Shown piece by piece: positions 17,414 to 26,080 of a DNA stretch of 64,000 bases. Location: positions 744,001 through 808,000 of the forward strand of contig CBDDTF010000001.1 of the NCBI GenBank assembly GCA_965233705.1, read 5' to 3'. The DNA is from Algihabitans sp965233705 (GTDB taxonomy: Bacteria; Pseudomonadota; Alphaproteobacteria; Kiloniellales; DSM-21159). Both the position numbers and the translations under genes were made by a program. Numbering within the stretch: the stretch's first letter is position 1; the number at the start of each line of letters is the position of its first letter. The notes under the pieces were generated by a model. It worked only from the letters and a program-made list of their open reading frames with translations. It was not told where the DNA came from and did no database searches.

Positions 17414-18254
17414 GCTCCGGACCCATAAAAGGCTTGCCGGCGCGAGGGCAGGTTTGATTCAAGCTTCCAAACGGTAGGGAGCTTGCGATGTCGGAGAGCC
17501 ATTTCTGGCTGAGCGAGGCGCAGTTTGCGCGCCTTCAGCCGCTGCTGCCGAACAAGCCGCGCGGTGTGCCGCGGGTGGACGACCGGCGTGTGATTAGCGG
17601 GATCGTCCACGTCCTCAGGACGGGGTGCCGATGGGCCGACGCACCGGCGGTCTACGGCCCGCGCAAGACGCTGTACAACCGCTATGTCCGCTGGGCCAAG
17701 GCCGGCGTCTGGGCCGAGGTGTTCCGCGCCTTGGCCGACAGCGGCGGTCCACCGGCCGAGCTGCTGCTCGACAGTTCGCACGTCAAGGCGCACCGCTGCG
17801 CGGCCGGCGGTAAAGGGGGGGCGCCGTCCACGCCATAGGCCGCTCGCGCGGCGGCCGGACCACCAAGATCCACGTTGCGACAGACGAACTGGGGCGGCCG
17901 CGCGCCGTGATCCTCACGCCAGGCCAGCGCGGCGACAGCCCTGTGGCGCTCGCGCTCGTTGGCGCTCTGCCGCCACCGCGCAGACTGATCGCCGACGCCG
18001 CCTACGACAGCGACGGCCTGCGCCGGTTCCTGAGCGAGCGCGGCACCGAACCGGTCGTGCCGAACAACCCGACGCGCAAGCGAAAACACGCCTTCGATGC
18101 CGCCGCCTACCGGGCACGCAACGCGATCGAACGCACCTTCTGCAGGCTCAAGGACTGGCGACGCATCGCCACGCGCTACGACCGCCTGGCCGCAACGTTC
18201 GAAGCCGCCGTCCTCATCGGCGCAATCGTCTGCTATTGGTTATGAGTCCGGAGC
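17414..18254 (+). mobile_element. Complete IS5-family (IS427-group type) insertion sequence
   Basis: An 841-bp element. Terminal inverted repeats GCTCCGGACCCATAA (17414-17428) and TTATGAGTCCGGAGC (18240-18254) match at 14 of 15 positions. The sequence CTAG flanks both ends (17410-17413 and 18255-18258) as a 4-bp target duplication. It encodes one DDE transposase in two frames. It has inserted at the end of repeat R2. Size, CTAG target and frameshift all match the IS427 group. Confidence 0.92.
17488..18245 (+). CDS. IS5/IS427-type transposase read through a -1 frameshift
   Basis: The first frame (17488-17838, 116 aa) starts MSESHFWLSEAQFARLQPLL and carries the first catalytic Asp in LLLDSSHVKAH. 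The second frame (ending 18245) continues after a -1 shift near AAAGGGGGGG (17812-17821) into HAIGRSRGGRTTKIHVATDE. It holds the second Asp in LIADAAYDSD and the Glu in ARNAIERTFCRLK. The fused product would be about 252 residues with an intact DDE triad. The run of seven G explains programmed slippage; a sequencing error cannot be excluded but the layout is standard for this group. Confidence 0.88.
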
Positions 18255-18289
18255 CTAGAGCAGATGTCGAGCTGAAACACTCGCGACGC

Positions 18290-18381
18290 GATCCCCTCCG
18301 CTCGGCTGACTCCGCTCTACCACATTAAAGGGAGAGCGATGTCTCGCGACCGGCGGACCCGCGGCGCGGGTCCAGACAATC
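18290..18381. repeat. Interspersed palindromic repeat, partial copy (R3)
   Basis: Positions 18290-18339 align with 61676-61727 of repeat R7, sharing CACATTAAAGGGAGAGCG. A small palindrome follows (GCGATGTCTCGCGACC with a GGACCCGCGGCGCGGGTCC hairpin at 18354-18372). It fills the gap between the IS and the autotransporter end. No gene is seen in 18259-18391. Confidence 0.6.
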
Positions 18382-18391
18382 GCAGCCGGCG

Positions 18392-21300
18392 CTAAAACCG
18401 GATCGAGAGATCCAGACGGGCGCCGTGGTCGCGGTCGTCGCCGGAGAGCTGGCCGTCGTAGGTCGCGGTCAGCCTGGCGCGCGCGCCGAGGTCGACGCCG
18501 ACGCCGAGGTCGATGACGGCGCTGTCGCGCGCCAGCGGGGCGCCGGCGACGGTGAAGGTCTGGCCGTCGCCGAAGCGCTGGCTGACGGTGACCGCGCGGT
18601 CGCCGTAGGCGTGGCGCCAGCCCAGCCCGCCGGACAGCTTGAGGCTGCGGTCGGCGGCCTCGACCTGCGCCGCCGCGCGCAGGCCGAGGGTGGAGGAGAG
18701 CGTTCCGTCGCCCTCCGCCTCGCGGGTCAGCGCGGCGCCGCCGCCGGTCTCGCTGTAGCCGTCGCTGCGGTGGTGGAGGTAGGACAGGGCGGCGTAGGGC
18801 TCGAGGGCGAGCGGCAGGCCGCTGGCCGCCTCGTCCAGGCGGTAGCCGAGCTCGCCGTAGACCTGATAGCTGCGCGCCGAATGCTCGGCGCTCGGGCTGT
18901 CGGCGAAGCCCTGGAAGGTCACCGCGCGGCGGCTGTCGATCTCGTGCCAGGAGACGGTCAGGCCGGTGGTGAGCGCCAGCTCGCCCGGCCCCACCCCGGC
19001 AAAGGCCCGGCCGGCGTAGAGGCCGAGGTGGTAGCTGTCGATCTCGCTCGAGGCGTTGCGGGCGTCGCTGTCGACCTGGGTGCGGCTGAGGCCGGCCAGG
19101 GCGCCGAGCGTCCAGCCGTCGCCGAGCGCGCCGTCGACGCCGAAGAGGAAGCCCTGGGTGTCGCGCTCGCTGGCGGCGGCGTTGCCGTCGCCGTCGCTTT
19201 CGCCCCAGGCGCCGAAGACCTGCCCCCAGGCGCGGCCGGGAAGGCTGTGCCCGCCCGCCGTCGCGGCCGGCGCGGCGGCCACCTGCACCCGGCTGGCCTG
19301 CTGGGCGGCGCGGGGATCGGACGTCGGGCGCCGACCGGCGGTCTGCCCGCCGCCGACGACGCCGCGCAGGCGGCTCTGCGCCAGAGACTGCACCGTCCGG
19401 GTGCCGCGGCTCATCGCCCTCTGCAGCGCCGCCGCATGGTCGCCGGAAAGCTGGTCATAAGCCTGCCGCAAGGCGGCCGGATCGCCCGCCTGGGTCACGA
19501 TGGCGTCGTGGAGCGGGTCGCCCGGCCCCAGCGCCTCGATCGCCGTGGCCGTGGCCCGCTGGTTCGGGCTGCGCGCGAACTGCGCGAAGCCCCGGTCGTT
19601 GCGCCGCAGCGAAAGGTCGACGAAGTCGGCGCCGTACATCAGATCGCTGTCGAGGAAGTGGAAGTCCGAGGACACGCCGTCGAAGGTCCCCTCGACGGCG
19701 CCCGCCGTCAGGATGCGATGGCGGCTGGCCACGGCGTAGTCGCCCGCCAGACCGACGTGCACGACCTCGCCGCCGAGCCGGGCGGTGCCGGTGACCGCGA
19801 GCCTGTCCGAGTCGCCGCTGGTCGGATCGACCTCGACCTCGAAGCGCGCCCCGCTTTCGAAGGTCAGGTCGCCGTCGACGGTCAGCGTGCCGAGCGAGGC
19901 GCCGGGCGCCAAACGGCTGCCGTCCGCCAGGGTCGCATCGCCGACGATCCGCCCTCGGCCGGCCAGCCGGTGGCCCGCGCCGACGGCGAGACTGCCCCCG
20001 CTCACGTCCAGCGTCGCCGCCTCGTGCAGCGTGAAGCCGCCGGTCTGCGCCCCGGTCATGACCAGGCGGCCGGACTCGACCGTCCAGTCCTGGCCGCCCG
20101 CGCCGGTGACCGTCCAGTCGCTGTCGCCGGTCTTGTGGAAGGCGTCGAAACCGCGATAGGCGCCGCCGATCTCCCCGGCGTCGAAGCTGCCGCTGCCGGA
20201 GCCGCCGAGGATGAGACGGTTGTCGGCGCCGGCGGCGACCACGTCGCCGGCGAAGACGGCGCCGGGGCGGATCTCCAGGCGGTTGCCGCCGCCGCCGGCG
20301 AAGTCGACCGCCGGGGCCTGGCCGCCGCCGGTGTTCAGGCTGCCGCCGGCGATGGTGCCTTCGTTGATGAGGTAGGCCCCGGCGCGCTCGACGCGAATGC
20401 CGCTGCCGCCGGCGCTGCTGCCGTCGCCGCCTTGGATGCTGCCGGTGTTGTGAAGGCGCTGGCCGGTGAAGGTGATCCCGTTGCCGCCGGCGGCCGGCCC
20501 GCCGGGACCGCCCCAGCGGCGGCCGCGCACGCCCTTGCCGCCGGCGATGGTCCCGGCGTTCACCAGGACCTCGCCCTCGAAGATCACGCCGTCGCCGCCG
20601 GCGCCGCCTTGATTGTTCCAGGTGCCGTCGCCGCCCTGGATGCTGCCCGTGGCGCCGTTCTCGAAGCGCACGCCGGAGAAGACGAGGCCGTCGCCGCCAT
20701 CGGCGCCGGAGGTGAGGCCGCTGTTCTTGGCCAGGCCCTCGCCGCCGTCGCCGCCGGAGATGGTGCCGTGGTTGCGCAGCGTGTCGCCGGAGAAAACCAG
20801 GCCGATGCCGCCGACGCCGCCGCTGCCGCCGACGCTGTCCTGAATCCAGCCGCGCTCGCCGCCGTCGCCGCCGCGGCCGCCAGCGATGGTTTGATCGGCC
20901 TCGATCTCGGCCGTGCCGCCGTCTGAGATGACCGCGCCGTAGCCGCCGGCCCCGCCGCCGCCGCCGCCGTGACTCGGATTGTCGACGTCGAAATCGAACT
21001 CCACGTTCGCCCCGCTGCCGCCGTCGCCGCCGCGGATCTCGGTGGCATCGGGGATGACGCTGCCGACGTAGCCGTGCCCGCCGCCGCCACCGCCGCCGCC
21101 GCCCTCGCCGTCGACGCTGTCGGTGCCGGCGCCGCCGTCCTGGCCGACCGGGTTGAGCAGGCTGCCGTTCGCCCCGCCGCTGCCGCCGGCCGTGTCGCCG
21201 CCGCCCCGGCCGCCCGGCGCCCCCGGTCCGCCACCGCCGCCGCCGGCCGCGCCCGAGGCGTCTTGCCCGGCCTCGCCCACCCAGTCGTCGCTGACGCCGC

Positions 21301-21460
21301 CGCCGGCGCCGCCGGGATTCCCGACCGCGTCGGCCCCACCCAGGCCCCCCGCCGCCTCGCTGGCCGCCGGGGCCGCCAGCAGGGCGGCGCCCAGCACCAG
21401 GCCGATGGCGGTCGCGTTCCGGAACCGGGCAGATCTCGACGGGCAAACTCGGCGGCTCAC
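18392..21460 (-). CDS. Autotransporter with glycine-rich passenger and outer-membrane beta-barrel
   Basis: A 1022-residue secreted/outer-membrane protein. The signal peptide ends in APAASEA (about residue 37). Residues about 38-400 are a Gly/Asp-rich passenger built from GGDGG, GGAGG and NxGTIxGG units that should form a right-handed beta-helix. Residues about 400-640 continue the passenger with beta-helix-like repeats (TVESGRLVMTGAQ, SGGSLAVGAGHRL). The autotransporter barrel occupies about 741-1022, from RAWGQVFGAWGESDG to a terminal Phe (LDLSIRF), as expected for BamA recognition. Likely role is surface adhesion or biofilm formation; no protease or lipase motif is seen. The strongly biased sequence makes long meaningless open frames on the opposite strand. 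Confidence 0.9.
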   Translation of the reverse strand: MSRRVCPSRSARFRNATAIGLVLGAALLAAPAASEAAGGLGGADAVGNPGGAGGGVSDDWVGEAGQDASGAAGGGGGGPGAPGGRGGGDTAGGSGGANGSLLNPVGQDGGAGTDSVDGEGGGGGGGGGHGYVGSVIPDATEIRGGDGGSGANVEFDFDVDNPSHGGGGGGAGGYGAVISDGGTAEIEADQTIAGGRGGDGGERGWIQDSVGGSGGVGGIGLVFSGDTLRNHGTISGGDGGEGLAKNSGLTSGADGGDGLVFSGVRFENGATGSIQGGDGTWNNQGGAGGDGVIFEGEVLVNAGTIAGGKGVRGRRWGGPGGPAAGGNGITFTGQRLHNTGSIQGGDGSSAGGSGIRVERAGAYLINEGTIAGGSLNTGGGQAPAVDFAGGGGNRLEIRPGAVFAGDVVAAGADNRLILGGSGSGSFDAGEIGGAYRGFDAFHKTGDSDWTVTGAGGQDWTVESGRLVMTGAQTGGFTLHEAATLDVSGGSLAVGAGHRLAGRGRIVGDATLADGSRLAPGASLGTLTVDGDLTFESGARFEVEVDPTSGDSDRLAVTGTARLGGEVVHVGLAGDYAVASRHRILTAGAVEGTFDGVSSDFHFLDSDLMYGADFVDLSLRRNDRGFAQFARSPNQRATATAIEALGPGDPLHDAIVTQAGDPAALRQAYDQLSGDHAAALQRAMSRGTRTVQSLAQSRLRGVVGGGQTAGRRPTSDPRAAQQASRVQVAAAPAATAGGHSLPGRAWGQVFGAWGESDGDGNAAASERDTQGFLFGVDGALGDGWTLGALAGLSRTQVDSDARNASSEIDSYHLGLYAGRAFAGVGPGELALTTGLTVSWHEIDSRRAVTFQGFADSPSAEHSARSYQVYGELGYRLDEAASGLPLALEPYAALSYLHHRSDGYSETGGGAALTREAEGDGTLSSTLGLRAAAQVEAADRSLKLSGGLGWRHAYGDRAVTVSQRFGDGQTFTVAGAPLARDSAVIDLGVGVDLGARARLTATYDGQLSGDDRDHGARLDLSIRF

Positions 21461-21519
21461 GCTGACATCCTCCTATGGTCGGGCTCCGCAGGCTTGCCAG
21501 ATCCTGCGGCGCCAAGGCG

Positions 21520-21595
21520 GTGGGGGCGGTGGGGGCGGTGACGGCGGCGGTAACTGCGGCGGTGACGGCGGCGGTGACGGCGGCGGGCCGACTCG
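21520..21595. repeat. GC-rich short tandem repeat upstream of the autotransporter
   Basis: Units related to GGCGGTGACGGCGGCGGT repeat between the autotransporter start and the AraC gene end. The gap 21461-21690 otherwise shows no gene. It may hold the autotransporter promoter, and copy-number change here could vary its expression. Confidence 0.6.
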
Positions 21596-21690
21596 CCCGG
21601 CGGCCCATGCTGGCCCGGAGGAGCTACCAAAGCTGGCACGCGCAGGCTTCCACTCAGCGCCACATGCCTTGGAAAAGCTCCCGGCGGTCG

Positions 21691-22707
21691 CTACGCGATC
21701 CGCTTGGCGCCAGCCTCCCGCAGCCAGGGACTTGCTTGGCCGACCGGCGCGGCCGGCACCTCCTTCGCCTCCCCGGGGGTCATGCCGAAGCGCCGACGAA
21801 AGGCGCGGTAGAACCAGGAGAGGTTGTTGAAGCCGCAGTCGTAGGCGACGGCGCCGACCGACAGCGCCGCGTTGGCCGGGTTGGACAGGCGCCGGAAAGC
21901 CCGCAGCAGGCGTTGATCGAGCAGATAGTCGGTGAAGCTGGTCCCTTCCTCGCGGAAGAGGGCGCGGACATAGCCCGGCGAGACGCCGTGCCGGGCGGCG
22001 ACATCCGCCAGGGCGATGTCGCCCTGCGCGGAAAGCGCCACCAGGTCGGCCTTGATGGCTCTCAGCCGAGCGCGCCGCAGGCCGCCCTGGGTGGCCCGTC
22101 TCTCGGCGTCCGGCGCGGCACCCAGGGTCACGGCCGCCAGGTCGAGGAGCCGGTCGGCCGCCTCGGGCGCCGCCTGCGCGGGCAGGTTCTCGGGACGCTC
22201 GACCAGATCGAGCGCCTGCCGGGTCAGGAGCCGCAGCGCCTCGACGTTCGAGAAGCCGCGCCGCGCGGCCGCATCGAGGTCGGCGACCAGAGGCGCCAGC
22301 AGGGTGCGCGAGAAGGCGACGCTGAGGAAGCGCGCGCGGCGTCCGTGAAAGGCGACCCGGCCGAGACGGTCGTTGAGGCCGAGGCAGCCCGCCCCCGCGC
22401 CGCAGGCAAACTCGGGCAGACCCTGCTGGGCCGCCGTCCAGCCGTCCCGGCCGAAGGGATTGATCAGCAAGGACAGATCATCGTTGCCGTCGCAGACCTG
22501 GGCGCGGCCACGCTGCGCGACCAGGGCGGAGCATTCGATGAAGGCGACCGACACGCCCGGCAGGAGCCTGAAGCGCGCCGCGATCCTCGGCGTTTCGCCC
22601 CGGGCGATGTCGAGGTCGACATTCGCGATGGCTCTGTAGAGATCCTGCGCCGCTTCGAGCTGCTCGCGGGGCGCGAACTGCTCCGTCGAAAAGGTCAGAA
22701 ATGCCAT
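21691..22707 (-). CDS. AraC family transcriptional regulator
   Basis: A 338-residue regulator with an N-terminal sensor domain like the AraC-binding-like domain and a C-terminal double helix-turn-helix from about residue 225. The first recognition helix is in ALADVAARHGVSPGYVRALFREE. The second follows in VGAVAYDCGFNNLSWFYRAFRRRFGMTPGE. Effector unknown. It is transcribed toward the autotransporter and could control it, or the divergent ubiTUV operon 366 bp away. Neither is demonstrated. Confidence 0.88.
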   Translation of the reverse strand: MAFLTFSTEQFAPREQLEAAQDLYRAIANVDLDIARGETPRIAARFRLLPGVSVAFIECSALVAQRGRAQVCDGNDDLSLLINPFGRDGWTAAQQGLPEFACGAGAGCLGLNDRLGRVAFHGRRARFLSVAFSRTLLAPLVADLDAAARRGFSNVEALRLLTRQALDLVERPENLPAQAAPEAADRLLDLAAVTLGAAPDAERRATQGGLRRARLRAIKADLVALSAQGDIALADVAARHGVSPGYVRALFREEGTSFTDYLLDQRLLRAFRRLSNPANAALSVGAVAYDCGFNNLSWFYRAFRRRFGMTPGEAKEVPAAPVGQASPWLREAGAKRIA

Positions 22708-22940
22708 GAGACGCCGAGACGCTGCTTGATCACTTCAGGCGCTGGCCCGCGCGGGAGCACAAGGCAGAGGCGGAGGAAGGCGCTGGCGGTGCGCCGTGGC
22801 GCGGGCGCCACCCGACGCCCGCACCCGTCTCCCCTACAGGTCCGTGCCCGGCGCCGCAAGGCATCGCGACAGGCACCAGGCCGGGCCGAAGCGCACGGAC
22901 CGGACTCGCAAAGGCGGTCGCCCGGCCAGCCGCACCGAAA

Positions 22941-22954
22941 TTGATCCAGCGCAA
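22941..22954. promoter_or_regulatory. FNR-type anaerobic box candidate upstream of ubiT
   Basis: TTGATCCAGCGCAA matches the FNR/FnrL pattern TTGAT-N5-TCAA with one mismatch in the second half-site. It is 119 bp before the ubiT start, in the 366-bp gap after the AraC gene that otherwise holds no visible gene. The ubiTUV genes act without oxygen and are Fnr-controlled in E. coli, which makes this biologically sensible. Confidence 0.4.
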
Positions 22955-23073
22955 AGACGACTGACGCACAGTGCGGATCTTGGCGGCGGATGCATGCCCA
23001 GGCGCAAATCCCGGCGCGACTCGGGTCGGGCGCGCGGGATCGACGGCAACCGACACGCAGGAGCGAAGCTGGA

Positions 23074-23619
23074 GTGACTGACAGATCGCGCGTCCCGACT
23101 CTGCCGCCCGTGGCCGCCGCACTGCTCCGGCGCCTGCCGCTGGCGGCGGTCGAATGGCCGCTCAAGCGCACCGCAGCGGTGTTCGCCAGGCGCCACCCCG
23201 CCGCCCTTGCCCGGCTGGGCGACTACGCGGAGCGGCGCTTCCTGATCGATCCGCTCGACCTGCCCTTCGTCTTCCGGCTGCGGCCGCGCCCCCCGGTGCC
23301 CGAGGTCGAGGTGCTGGCCCGCTCTCGGGCGTGCCACTGGGATGCCCGCATCGCGGGGCCCCTGGCCGCCCTGCTCGGTCTGGTGCACGGCACGCTCGAC
23401 GGCGATGCGCTTTTCTTCTCGCGCGATCTGGTGGTCGAGGGCGACACGGAGGCGGTCCTCGCCTTGCGCAACGCGCTCGACAATGCCGAGCTCGATCTCC
23501 TGACCGAGGCCGCCGCGGCCTTCGCCCCGATCGGCCCCCGCATCCGCCCGCTCGCCCGCGTCGCGGCGCGCGAGGCGTCGCGCCTGAGCGGGGTCGCCCT
23601 GACCCGGCCCGGCCCATGA
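23074..23619 (+). CDS. ubiT: Anaerobic ubiquinone biosynthesis accessory factor UbiT (SCP2 domain)
   Basis: A 181-residue SCP2-fold lipid carrier. The sterol carrier segment (RRFLIDPLDLPFVFRLRP, then HGTLDGDALFFSRDLVVEGDTEAVLALRNALDNAE) matches UbiT. It binds ubiquinone intermediates for oxygen-independent synthesis. The GTG at 23074 follows GGAG almost directly; the upstream frame has no SCP2 similarity. Its stop overlaps an ATG (ATGA at 23616) of the next gene, and ubiU and ubiV follow in the standard order. Confidence 0.85.
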   Translation: MTDRSRVPTLPPVAAALLRRLPLAAVEWPLKRTAAVFARRHPAALARLGDYAERRFLIDPLDLPFVFRLRPRPPVPEVEVLARSRACHWDARIAGPLAALLGLVHGTLDGDALFFSRDLVVEGDTEAVLALRNALDNAELDLLTEAAAAFAPIGPRIRPLARVAAREASRLSGVALTRPGP

Positions 23620-23639
23620 GCGGGGGAGCGGGACGCCGC

Positions 23640-24617
23640 ATGGAGCTGGTCTGTCCGGCCGGCACGCCGGCGGCGCTGCGCACCGCCGTCGAGGCCGGGG
23701 CCGACAGCGTGTACTGCGGCTTCAACGACGAGACCAACGCCCGCAACTTTCCCGGCCTCAACTTCAGCCGCGAGGAACTGGCCGAGGCGATCGGCTTCGC
23801 GCACGACCGGGGCGCCAAGGTGCTCGTTGCCATCAACACCTTTCCGCGCGCCGGCGCGGAAGCGCTCTGGCACCGCGCGGTGGACGACGCCGCGCGGATC
23901 GGCGCCGACGCCCTGATCCTCGCCGACCTCGGCCTGCTGGCCTATGCGGCCGAACGCCAGCCCAAGCTGCGCCGGCACCTCTCGGTGCAGGCCGCCGCCG
24001 CCAACGCCGATGCCATCGGGTTCTATGTGGAGAGCTTCGGCGTTGCGCGGGTCGTCCTGCCGCGGGTGCTGACGGTGCAGGAGATTGCGGCGATCAACGC
24101 GGAGATCGCCTGCGAGACGGAGGCGTTCGTGTTCGGCGGTCTCTGCGTGATGGCCGAGGGACGCTGCTCGCTGTCGTCCTACGCGACCGGCCGCTCGCCC
24201 AACATGCACGGCGTCTGCTCCCCCGCCAGCCATGTGCGCTATCGCGAAGAGGACGGCGCGCTGGTCTCGCAGCTCGGCGACTTCACGATCGACCGCGTGC
24301 CGGGCGGGACCGCCGCCCCCTATCCGACGCTCTGCAAGGGCTGCTTCAGTGCGGGAGACTATCGCGGCCACCTCTTCGAGGACCCCGCCAGCCTGGATGC
24401 CGCCAGCTTCCTCGGCGACCTCGCCGAGGCCGGCGTGACGGCGCTGAAGATCGAGGGCCGACAGCGCAGCCGCGCCTACACCCGGGCCGTGGTGGAGAGC
24501 TTTCGCCGGGCCGTCGACGCCCAGGCCGCCGGCCGCCCGGTTCCCGCCGGCGAACTGCGCCGCCTGACCGAGGGGCAAGCCGTCACCAGCGGTGCCTACC
24601 GAAAGACCTGGCGCTGA
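23640..24617 (+). CDS. ubiU: Oxygen-independent ubiquinone hydroxylase subunit UbiU (U32 family)
   Basis: A 325-residue peptidase-U32-family protein. It starts MELVCPAGTP, the usual UbiU start; an in-frame ATG at 23616 overlapping the ubiT stop would add eight residues. Iron-sulphur cysteines are visible in FGGLCVMAEGRCSLSSY, GVCSPASH and TLCKGC, fitting the four-cysteine cluster of UbiU. With UbiV it forms a heterodimer that hydroxylates the quinone ring without O2, using prephenate as oxygen donor. Operon spacing to ubiV is 12 bp. Confidence 0.92.
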   Translation: MELVCPAGTPAALRTAVEAGADSVYCGFNDETNARNFPGLNFSREELAEAIGFAHDRGAKVLVAINTFPRAGAEALWHRAVDDAARIGADALILADLGLLAYAAERQPKLRRHLSVQAAAANADAIGFYVESFGVARVVLPRVLTVQEIAAINAEIACETEAFVFGGLCVMAEGRCSLSSYATGRSPNMHGVCSPASHVRYREEDGALVSQLGDFTIDRVPGGTAAPYPTLCKGCFSAGDYRGHLFEDPASLDAASFLGDLAEAGVTALKIEGRQRSRAYTRAVVESFRRAVDAQAAGRPVPAGELRRLTEGQAVTSGAYRKTWR

Positions 24618-24629
24618 ACGGAGGAACCA

Positions 24630-25544
24630 GTGCGCGATCTGTGCCAACTGACGCTCGGGCCGCTGCTGTTCAACTGGCCGGCCGCGCGATGGCAGGACTT
24701 CTACGCGCGCATCGCCGACGAGGCGGCGCTTGACCGCGTCTGCATCGGCGAGGTGGTCTGCTCGAAACGTCTGCCCTTCTACGCCGACCGCCTGCCGGGG
24801 GTGATCGAGCGCCTGCAGCGGGGCGGCAAGACGGTGGTCCTGTCCTCGCTCGGGCTCGTCACCTTGCCGCGCGAGCGCCGGATCTCGGCCGAACTGCTGA
24901 CCGAAAGCGCCTTGGAGGTGGAGGTCAACGACCTGACGCTGCTGGCCTATCTGCCGGCCGGTCGCCCCTTCACCGTCGGGCCTTTGGTCAACGTCTACAA
25001 CGAGGGCACGCTCGGCTTTCTCGCCGCCCGCGGCGCCACGCGGATCTGCCTGCCGCCGGAGCTGCCGCTGGGCGCCGTCTCCACGCTGGCCGCGGCGGCG
25101 CGGCCGCACGGCCTCGACCTGGAAGTCTGGGGCTTCGGCCGCGTTCCCCTCGCCATCGCGGGCCGCTGCTACCATGCGCGGCTGCGAGGGCTCGGCAAAG
25201 ACTCCTGCCAGTTCGTCTGCGGCGAGGACGCCGACGGGCTGACCGTGGAGACGCTCGACGGACAGGACTTCCTCGCGGTCAACGGTGTGCAGACGCTGTC
25301 GGCGACCTACGCCAACGCGCTCGCCGATCTCGCCGCGCTGACCACGGCCGGTGTCGGCGCGCTGCGCCTCTCCCCGCACGGCGGCGACATGGTGGCGGTC
25401 GCCGAGCTCTTCCGCGCCGCGCTGGACGGCGACATCGACGCCGACGAGGCCATGGCCGGGCTCACCGGGCTGTTGCCGGGCGCCGCCTTCTCCAACGGCT
25501 TTCTCCACGGGCCCTGCGGCGCCGCCCTTCAACGCACGCCCTGA
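24630..25544 (+). CDS. ubiV: Oxygen-independent ubiquinone hydroxylase subunit UbiV (U32 family)
   Basis: A 304-residue U32-family partner of UbiU. Cluster cysteines appear in EVVCSKRLPFY (near residue 40) and AGRCYHARLRGLGKDSCQFVC (near 180-200), the spacing expected for UbiV. The GTG start at 24630 follows a strong GGAGG at 24620-24625. Last gene of ubiTUV. The genes allow ubiquinone synthesis under denitrifying or micro-oxic conditions, so the host probably respires anaerobically at times. Confidence 0.92.
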   Translation: MRDLCQLTLGPLLFNWPAARWQDFYARIADEAALDRVCIGEVVCSKRLPFYADRLPGVIERLQRGGKTVVLSSLGLVTLPRERRISAELLTESALEVEVNDLTLLAYLPAGRPFTVGPLVNVYNEGTLGFLAARGATRICLPPELPLGAVSTLAAAARPHGLDLEVWGFGRVPLAIAGRCYHARLRGLGKDSCQFVCGEDADGLTVETLDGQDFLAVNGVQTLSATYANALADLAALTTAGVGALRLSPHGGDMVAVAELFRAALDGDIDADEAMAGLTGLLPGAAFSNGFLHGPCGAALQRTP

Positions 25545-25625
25545 GCCGGCGCGTCCCGCCACGGCGCTGCGCGCGGTCGGCTGTGTCCAAGCGCTTCGCC
25601 CCCGCGCCGGGCAGGGCCGGCCGCC

Positions 25626-26080
25626 TCACCGGCAGTCCGGGGACTCGACCCAGTGCGGCGCGGCGCCGAGCGAAAGCGAGATGGCGTGCGCCGCCTCGAG
25701 AAGTTGCGGCGCGATCGTCTCCACCAGGTCGTCGAGGCTCATGGACTCCGCCGGGCAGGCCAGGTTGATCGCCCCGACCAGGCTGTTTCCCCGCTTCCAC
25801 AGCGGCGCGGCCACGGCGCGCACGCTGGGCGCGAGCTCCGTGTCGTTGATCGCGAACCCGCGGCTCCAGATGGTCTCGAGCTCCGCGCGGATGCGCGGCG
25901 CAGCCGCGGCGGCGGCTTCGTCGGCGGCCAGCCGGTCGAGCAGACGCGCGCGTTCGTCCGGCGGCGAGAAGGCGATTAGCGCCTTGCCCGCCGCCGTGTT
26001 GTGCAGGGGCAGGCGTGTGCCGATCTGCACGTTGATGTCGATGAGCTGGTGCGTGCCGATGCGCGCGCAATAGAGGACGG
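25626..26080 (-). pseudogene. IclR family regulator, 5' end lost
   Basis: The reading frame from about 26080 down to 25626 encodes the IclR effector domain (RIGTHQLIDINVQIGTRLPLHN, TAAGKALIAF, then IGAINLACPAE). The N-terminal helix-turn-helix is missing: before the VLYCARIG strand the frame runs straight into an IS5-family transposase fragment on the other strand. The gene cannot make a DNA-binding protein. It is convergent with ubiV. Its former target was perhaps the beta-keto acid cleavage enzyme to the right. Confidence 0.82.

Noticed and set aside
18425..20926. A long plus-strand open frame opposite the autotransporter
   Set aside because: It mirrors the Gly-rich passenger and is rich in Ala, Gly and Asp without any fold; the minus-strand frame has signal peptide and barrel.
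22727..22740. TTGATCACTTCAGG near the AraC start as a second FNR box
   Set aside because: The second half-site does not match TCAA or ATCAA well enough.
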